A stretch of 64,000 bases of DNA from Litsea cubeba (Eukaryota > Streptophyta > Magnoliopsida > Laurales > Lauraceae), in the NCBI GenBank assembly GCA_012931725.1, contig CM022948.1:11529303-11593302 (forward strand). The letters are read 5' to 3'. Positions within the stretch are counted from its first letter, which is position 1, and each line of letters opens with the position of its first letter. This document shows positions 1 to 9,400 of this stretch, in pieces. The notes below the pieces were generated by a model, which saw only the letters and a list, made by a program, of their open reading frames with translations, searched no databases and was not told the origin of the DNA. The position numbers were made by a program, and so were the translations under genes.

Positions 1-60
1 ATAATCATCTAATTAATTACAGTCAATCATTGACTATAAACAGACCTTTCCTCTCTATAT

Positions 61-405
61 CTAGATCTTGTTTTGGCTTTCCCAAATCTGTACTTGTTTT
101 GTCAAATTCTCTTTCTTTCTAAGTAATCCTTCAAGACTGGTGTCATCTAAAGCTGGAGGCAAAGTACATGGACTTGATTCTGCTGGAGTCTGCACCATAG
201 ATTCCACCATGAACTCTTTCACTAACCCTTTTGCTGGACAACCCATTGATTCCAAACAAAACTCAATCGCTTTTTTGGGCTTCGTGGGCTTGTAAGTCAG
301 GAGCTTAGAGTATTCATTCAGGAGGTGAAACATGTAATCATAAACACAATCCATCTTTAATTCCTCTTGCATGAAGTTGCTTGCTGCATTTCCAATCTCT
401 TGTGC
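61..405 (-). CDS. GT90 copy 1, exon 6 (C-terminus and stop)
   Basis: Acceptor CACCAG, then AQEIGNAASNFMQEELKMD, DYMFHLLNEYSKLL, CPAKGLVKEFMVESMV and a C-terminus ending SQNKI before TAG at 61-63. 345 nt, identical in length to the copy 2 exon. Confidence 0.9.
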   Translation of the reverse strand, partial: AQEIGNAASNFMQEELKMDCVYDYMFHLLNEYSKLLTYKPTKPKKAIEFCLESMGCPAKGLVKEFMVESMVQTPAESSPCTLPPALDDTSLEGLLRKKENLTKQVQIWESQNKI

Positions 406-3400
406 CTGGTGGATTTATGAAGATTATGAATACAATGGCAAAAATGGGGATCGCTGAAGGTGAAGAATAAATCTGTTAATTAATGCTTGAGGCCATGGCC
501 ACACACAAATTGGCATATCTATCCAGCCCAGAGAGAAGGGGGTCCGGTCTGGCCCTCAAAAAGTCTCTAAAATGGGGGCTTTTGTTTCGGAGGGAAAAGC
601 CCAAAAGCTGAGCTTGGACATCTCTTTCCAGGCCCTGGAATTTGAGGGTTGGGCATGGACAATACAAACTCGACTTGGCCCTCCTATTCCTCTTTATTTT
701 ATATAATGGGAAATATTTAAATACTCCCCATAATAGAAAATATTCAAGTGCATCAAATGGTGAGGGACACTCTCCTTTTGGAAAGTGTCAAGTATAAAAA
801 GGGGAGTGTCAAGTACATAGGACTCCCCTTTTTGTACTTGACACTTCTCAAAAGGAGAGTGTCCCTCACCAAATTGGTGAGGGATGGATGCACTTGAATA
901 CTCCCCATATATAATATACATTTATATATATATTTAAATATATACTTAAATGATCTTATAACAATCACTCAGCAATAGTAAAATGAGGATATGAAGGCTA
1001 TTTTACAACCCCATAACTATGACAAAATACCCTAAAATTAAAACCTTTACACTCGCATCCTTCATTTCATCTCTCTTTAATTAATTATCTACATTATGTA
1101 TGATAGTTGACGCACAAGCAATAAGTGTTGAATAGTTTCTTCCAACCCTTTTCTACTTTTAGGCCTTTTATATTATATATATATATATATATTTGCTACT
1201 GCAAAATACTTTTTCCTGTATAGAGTAATGTAGGATGCCAACCAAGTAATAAAGATAGTTTACATGAGAATGGAACTTCAAGGATATGTGGTAATCAAAA
1301 TATCATTTTAATTAGATAATTATGACTCTCAAATTTTAAAAGTCTAAACTAATAGTGGTTTCTTAAGTGTAATTATTTTTGTGATTGAGATCCAACAATT
1401 CTTAATAGTACTCAAATTGGTGTTAAATTGAATATAATGTCAATTCACAAAAAGTAGGTGAAGGTAAATAATTCAAACTTTCATAGAATGATATTTTACG
1501 TGAAAATGCCTATAAAAGGTATGAGATAAAATAAACTCTTTAATCACTTTTCTGAAAACAATAAATAAAATTGTACATCGATCTAGAACCTAAACCTAAG
1601 TCAAGAAAGCAAATTGGCTTTGTCCAATAAAAGAAATTTTTAATGACAACTTATATTCTCCAAACATTTTCTTAGTGGTCCCTTTGCAGTAGAGGTTAGA
1701 CAAGACAATGCTCGGCCGACAATCAATACTTGATTATAGTGTGAAAAAAATGAAATAATGATTTTCTTGCTTTGAAGTTGCCTGATACGTGGGAGACATT
1801 GGCTGTTTCCATGAGCAACTCTACTTCAGATGGTGTGTTATCAATGAGTCAGGTAACTAGCAGCTCGTTAAATGAATAAAGAAGAAGGAAAACTGTGGGA
1901 TATATAATGCACATGCCTTTGTTACTAAAAAAAGGGGGAGGAGTAAGAGTAGGGGACCAAAGGGGGGTTGTGGCAAGTCCAGAGGTGGAACACAGACTAA
2001 GAAAAAGTCTAGAAAATGCTTTCATTGTGGCAAGGAGGGACACATTAAGAATAATTGCTTTGCCTTGAAGGAAATGAAAGAAGCCAGCAATGAGCAGAAG
2101 AATGACACTAACACTACAGCTATTTTGGATATTGAAGTAATGGTACTGGCTAGTGAAGATGAAGAGTGTTTGAGTGTTGCAGATGATCAGGTTGAGTGGG
2201 TTGTTGAGATGTACAGCAGCATCCTACCATGCTACTTTCTTGTAAGGAGATGTTCACGATGTACAAAGCATAGGACTTTGACTTTGTGAAGATGGGCAAC
2301 ACAAGTCATTCGGATATTATTGGGATCGGTGATGTATGCATTCAAACTGATATTGGTTGCACAATGACGCTGAAAGATGTGCGACATATTCCTGATATGC
2401 GGTTGATTCTGATTTTCTGGACTTCATTGGACCGAGCAGGTTTTGAGAGTTACTTCGGAAATGGCAGGTGGAAACTCATTAAAGGGTCTCTTATTTTTGC
2501 GAGAGGGAAGGCGTGTAGTACGCTGTATAAGACACATGTGAAGCTATGCAAAAGTGTGTTGAATGATGTTGAAGACAGATCCTCTCCAAATCCGTGGCAC
2601 AAGATACTTGGACATATGAGTGAGAAAGGACTGCAATTATTGACAAAGAAAGATTTAATTCATTACTCCAAAGGAACATCCCTTGACCCTTATGATTATT
2701 GCTTGTTTGGTAAACAACATAGGGTTTCTTTCTCTAAAACATCAACAATAAAATCTAATTTGTTGAATTTGGTATATTCTAATGTTTGTGGTCCCATGGA
2801 GGTGGAGTAATTGGGTGTTAATAAGTTTTTTGTCACATTTATTGATGATGCATCCAGGAAAATCTGGGTTTATGGGTTGAAAGCGAATGATCAGGAGTTC
2901 CAGGTATTTCAGCAGTTTCATTTCATGGCTGAAAGAGAAACAGGAAAGCTCTTGAATGGCCTCCGCACAGATAATGGTGGCGAGTACACATCCAACCAGT
3001 TTGAAGGCTATTGCTCGAAGCATGGTATTCGACATGAAAGAACAGTTCCGGGTACTCGACAGCACAATGGTGTGGCAGAGAGAATGAACCGCACTATTCT
3101 TGAAAGGATAAGATGCATGATTAGAGTGGCACGACTACCCAAGCCATTTTGAGGTGAAGCTGTTCTGAATGCCGTTTACCTGATTAACAGGTCTCCCTCA
3201 GTTCCTTTGGATTTTGACCTTCTAGAGAGGATATGGACAGGAAAAGATGTTTCTTATTCTCATTTGAAGGTGTTTGGGTGCAAGGCTTTTGCACATGTAC
3301 CAAAGGAGCAACGTTCAAAGCTGGATGATAAGGCAGTATGTTGCATTTTTCTTGGCTATGGTGGAGCTGAGTTTGGCTACAGGTTATGTAATCTAGATAA

Positions 3401-6400
3401 TAGAAGAATTATCAAAAGTAGGGATGTGGTGTTTCATGAAGACCAGTTCTTTGGAGATATTGAAAAGACTGAAAAGTTTAATGATGTTGTTGATGGAGTG
3501 GTTGATCTTACACCGACTCTTTCTCCAGTGCAGACTATAGGTGGGCCAAGCGATTCAGATCGTGATGAGGCGCAGGGGTTGCCAAATGAAAAAAAACGTC
3601 TGCAAAAGTAAAAATAAAAATAAAAATAAAATAAAAGTATTTTGCCGACGAAAAAAAACGTCGGCAAAAGTAAAAAAGAAAAATAAAAAAATAAAATTAT
3701 TTTGCTGATGAAATAAAAACGTCGGCAAAAGTAAAAATAAAATAAAATAAAATAAAATAATTTTACCACTACCAAAAACGTCGGCAAAAGTAAAAAAGAA
3801 AAATTAAATTTTTTCTTATTTTTCCGACAAAATCAAAACGTCAGCAAAAGTAAAAACAAAAATAAAAACAAAAACAAAAATATTTTATACACGACAAAAA
3901 ACGTCGGCAAAAGTAAAAAATAAAAATAAAAAAAATAAAATTATTTTGCCGAAGCAAAAAAAAAAGTCGGAAAAAGTCAAATAATGATCGGTAAAAATAT
4001 ATTTTTTTCCGACGAAAAATAATTTCGTCGAGAAAATGTTTTGCTGACAACTTTTTAGCGACGTCTGGCCGACAGAAAAATACTTTTACCGACGAAAATG
4101 TGACTTTTGGCGACGAAAATTTTCGTCGCCAAAAGTTCAGGTTCTTGTAGTGCACGACTTTTAGGCTGTATACTGAGCTTCTAGCTATCCTAAAGGATGT
4201 CTCTTACAACTTTCTCCTACTCTAAGCTCTAGAATCATATCGATAGATCCTTTTCTTCTCTAAAGCTTCATCAAGTTGCTGCGCTGAAGTTTTTACTTTA
4301 AAGTTTCTTTCTTCTACTCATTTGAAGTAGATTCAACTTGAGGAGGCTATCAAGGTGCTTGGTTCATGCACGGTGAAGGTGTATGGCAAGTAGTCTGCAA
4401 GATCAAAACAGTCTTTAGGTTGAGTTGCAATTGAAAAATGATTGAGAGTTTTCTTGTAACTTTCAATTTATCAGTGCTTGGTTTGTGTGTTGGCCTAAAT
4501 GATAAGGCGCGCCCGTGGTTTTTTCCCGAGTTGGGTTTTTCCACGTATACATCAAGTCCCCTTCTCTCTGTGTGGTTGCTTGATTTTAATTGGAATTAGG
4601 TTTAATAATTACTAGTTTAATCTTTGGTTTAATGGAGAAATAGTTTGTTGGGATCTTAGCCTGTGTCAAAGCTGGATTTCCAAATGTAAAAGAAAATATC
4701 AAAGTCTAAACAAATATAATGAAGAATTGAGGAGGGTTAGTAGATCACCTCTTGCATGCGGTTGTTGCCCCAGTCGACGGCGAATTTTATAGATTTGCAC
4801 TTGTTTTCATCACTTATTGGCCAATAATGTTGCAAGGGCATCAGACCTCTTGTGAAGAAGTCAAAAAATTTAGTCTTCACGAACAAAGTAAGAGAATTGC
4901 AAGCTAGAATGTATTTTTCGCTAACGGACCAAGCCCTCCCTTCTATGTAAATCTTAAATCTGGTATGTATCCATTTTTCAAAACAAATCCATATATTATT
5001 AGATAAACAAAAATAAGAGAATAAAAAAGTAGGAACACACTATGAAGAATTGAAGTTGAGGAACAAGTTGGTATGCAAATCTACCTGTGAGTACATTGGC
5101 TTGCTAGATTAGAGTCCTTAAATTCTTGCTGGCTTTCTTTGATCCAGTCCTATAGATATATACGTACTCTATCAGTATGTATGTATATATGTATGCATTT
5201 TATATCAATGTAGAAAGTGTGTGCGTCTGTGATCCACCGCCATTTGTAACATCTGGGGTGGAGAATAAGAAAGGCCACAAAATGCTGCAGTTGATTCCCT
5301 CTTATATCCACTTCTTATAGAGTCATGAACAGACTTCACATTTATTTAATTGGATATTCCATAAATGTGTGGTTATAAAGTGGGCACTATATATATATCT
5401 ATATATTTGTATTATTCATCGATGATGTGAAAATACTGCACACTAGAAGTACGAAAAAGATGGTCCAATTGGCACTGAATAGCTAGGCTTGGTTGAAATG
5501 TGTCCAATTGGAGGACTTCCTCTTTGACGCATGGCCCATTAAAGCATTTTGCCGTCCACTGTCCAAATGGGTTGTCCATGGTTCCATAACCAATGAATGT
5601 GGTATACAAGAGATGTAACAATTCTTAGGAGAAATATTCTTTTACATTGACGTGTTCATGTTCATCACAAACAGAAAAAACTAAAGGTCCAATGAGGCTG
5701 AAATTTGCATGAGAGACTTCAATAAGACCCACGTACATTTGGGCTATTAGCTTGTAATTGCTTGTCTTTTGTTAATGAGTTTTATGAGCTCACTAATCGA
5801 GTTTCAAAGACTCATACCTGTGCATACAAGCGAGCGTTCCAATCATGGGTCATAGATAAGTTGCATTTGAGGAGGTCTTGCCTGATAGCTGCCACCCAAA
5901 AGTTCCCCTTCCAATAAGCATAGGGTTTCCTGTCTACCCATTTGAACCTCTCATTGCCGTGCTTTAAATCCTTGAACAATTGTTCCCAGGGCTTGATGTT
6001 GACCTCAGGCCTGTAAAGATATTTAGCCTTTTAAACACATATATTGGCATGTTGATTTATTGATGTAGACCTCAGGCCTGTAAATGAAACTAGATTTGCA
6101 CAGATGAATACAGGCCGGGCAGAGCTAGTTATTAGACAGGCCATAAAAGCCTACTTGTTTTCCTTAGATCCTTTACATGACTCTTGCTTTTATCTTTCAT
6201 CTCTATGACACCTTTTTTAGGCTCATCGACCTAAATTCATAGGAGTATAAGAGAGAAACTTCTTAACATTAAAGACTGTAGTCGGAAGCCTAATGATTGG
6301 GAATTCCAATTTCTCGCTTTAATGAAATATTGGTTTTATCGACTACCATTAACTTGTGGAAGCATAATCATTGGTCATTCATCATGAGCTTAGATAAGCA

Positions 6401-9400
6401 AACTCTATAGTTAATGCTTTAACCAAACAAGGGGTCAATAAAAGTTTTCCTTATAGCTAGTTTTTATCATGTTATTGTAGTGTGGTACAATACTCTAGTG
6501 TTCTCTCTCTTCCTATTGTTGCCTAGTTGTTGATTCTTTCTTTGGAAAAATCTCAAATAAGGCCATAATTTTTTTTCTTTATTTCAAAAAAGGACAAAAG
6601 TTTAAATTTTTTTTTTTTAAATCAGGGCCTAAGTTATCCAATAATTTTTCAATTAAGGACATCCGACCATTTATAGATATTTTTCGGCGACTTTTCCCTT
6701 AGCTTTCTTTAAATATCTAAATTACTCTTTATTTAAAGCCATGGAATGCTTCTGACAGCCACTATAAGTCGCTGCTCCCCATGCGGAGCTAGTTGTTGTC
6801 AGTCACTATGAATACTACAATGAAGGAAAGAAGGAGAAGATAAAGGAAGTAGACGGGGCCGGGGTTTTGTTTCAATGAAGGGTGATTTGGTTATTTTAAA
6901 AGCATAGAGGAAAAAAGTTATCGAAAAGTACTTTTGAACGACCAGTTGTCCTTAACTGAAAACTTAGGCCCTAATTTAAAAAGTTTTGAAACTTGTAACT
7001 TTTTTTAAAATAAGAAAAAAACTTAAAGCATTATTTGGAAATTCTTCTTCGATCTTTCTTTCTATACTCTCTCTTTCTTATAAATGTTTTTATTACCCAT
7101 AGAAAAAAAGAAATTAATGCTTCTAGAACTTTTTTGCTAACAAGAAGCAAAACTTGCCATGTTAGGTAACATTTGGCAGGAGGCCCCAAAGGGCCTACTA
7201 GCCATCTACCAAAATTATTTTTCATCAAAATCTGAATCATAGAGTCCAAGGCTATGAAATTAAGGATCAAAATAAAGATATGTAAAGACCCACAAACATC
7301 ATTCAAAATAAATGGCTAATAATATCTAATTGAATAAATTTTTGGTAGGTGGCTAATAACCCCTTATATTTCAAAGTGCAGTAGACTCCATCAATGCCAC
7401 GGTTTGCCTGACTATATCGAGTCAAGCTAGTGTATAGAAGGACAAAAGACAAAAAAAAAAAAGAAGAAGAGATAATTATATGCTCCTGTAGGTACCATGT
7501 CGATGACATGCTACTCATGTAATTTCCCAAATCCCACCCCACTTAGAGCGTCGTGCACAATTAAATTGACTTGTAAGTAGCTAGTAAAGATACATATTAT
7601 CATAAAATGGCCAATTTAGCTGCATATATTACTAGGATTAGAGTGTAATTTGGGTCATCTATTAAACACAATGGTAGATGTGATATGAGCGAGTTTGGTC
7701 AAATAGAGTGAGCACCACACCATGCATATGAAATCAGGCCATGACCATTTATTTTTCCATAAAGTAAAAAAGAAGTGTCAGCATGTTTACCAGCCCCAGA
7801 AGGACCAATCTGGAAAGACTATATCTAGCGTCTCACTGTCCTTGCAATAGGCAAACAAGGGAGGTGGGGCCCTTCCATCCTTCCCCTTGTAGTCACGTGA
7901 CCTCACAACAGGCCCGTCATTGCAGTCAAACATCAGGTCCAGGTCCGGGACCCGACCCGGATACCGCCTCAGGAGCTGTATGATACCCCACAATGTGAAA
8001 ACATCTCGGGTCTGGAAAGCTTTCCCGAACGTCTCCACATAGATCCTCCCATCCAAGATCACCAGGCGAAAATTTGCGGTCGGCCTTGCCCTATCCACCA
8101 TCTCCTTCGAGATGCCCGTAACATTCCAGGGCCGTAGATCTTCGTGTATCCAGCGAAAGTACTCGGGGCAGGATGGAGATTTCACATTGTCATAGATTTT
8201 AGCCATTGATGTTAGGTTGTGAGCCCGGCAGGTTGCTGTCTGGTTTTCGGGTGGACAGAGAAGAGGATTCATCTGCTTGATGCTGCTTATGATGTTCTGC
8301 AATATGACATTCTACAAAATGGAAGTGAAGGGACTGGTTTCAGTTGGATAGAACTGCTGTAGACAATTGGGTTGAGGATTTCTTGATTTGGGTCACTACT
8401 AGTAAATCCACATTGGATGGTAATCGGCTTGGATTTCGCCGGACTTTGGCCCAGTTATAGCAAGCTTGTCATGGGTATTTTAGCCCAATGGGCCTCTCTT
8501 GGGCTTCTAATTACATGGCCCATTTAAGAAATAGATCAAACTGGAGCCTTAGCATTACAATCAAACAGGGTAGCTCTACAATATGCCTATTCATATGTAG
8601 GGTACATATACCTGCAAGTATGCATGCGTGCGTGGTGCGACTTGTGAGCACTTCTTGATCATGGTTTGAACTTTGAACATATCAAAATTGGCTTACTGGT
8701 TGGAGCATGTGGTGTGAACATATCAAAATGGGCTTACTGGTTGGAGCATGTGGTGTGTTCATCAATATGTTCGTATAGCAAATCTCATAAAAGGGTCTAA
8801 CCGAATTATGGTCTCATAAAAGGCTAAGAAAAATGCCCAACTGATGGGCTAATGAGGGGAAGGACAGGGTGTCCCACGGACTTCCATTTCTGTCAAATAA
8901 AATTTAATATTTTGATAATCCAGGCTATCTCCCACTAGACCAGTGCAGGAGCCCGGCAATATCTAATCCCTAGGGGCACATACAAACCCTTTTATCCATA
9001 TGTACCTTGAATTATATATAGCTTAAATACCGCAAAAGATATCGTCTCTAACTTCATTAGAGATACTATTGCAGGTGTAAGTGCTTCTCAAGGACCAAAG
9101 GAAGCAGAGACGAGGTGATCTCACTAACTCTTTTTGTTGGATTATGTCTTGTATTCTTGTTTACAAGAGTGGTCCATTGGGTAAGCCAATGACCGGGTCG
9201 GGGACAAGGGTATTTTGGTCATTGTAATCGGGCTTTTTTTGGCGGCCAAGAAAGCGGAAATTATATATATATATATAACCCTAGACTCTGAAAAGAGTCA
9301 AGATGTAAGGCATTGCTCTCTTGTTGTGAAGGTCGGCAGCTTTGCTTAACCACGTAAAATCATCATATCTCTCTCTCTCTGTTGGCATGATGATCGATCG

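Noticed and set aside
1166..1192. (AT)n microsatellite and other short AT runs (for example near 9257, 15123, 15586)
   Set aside because: Ordinary simple repeats; not listed as separate features except where they fall in an LTR.
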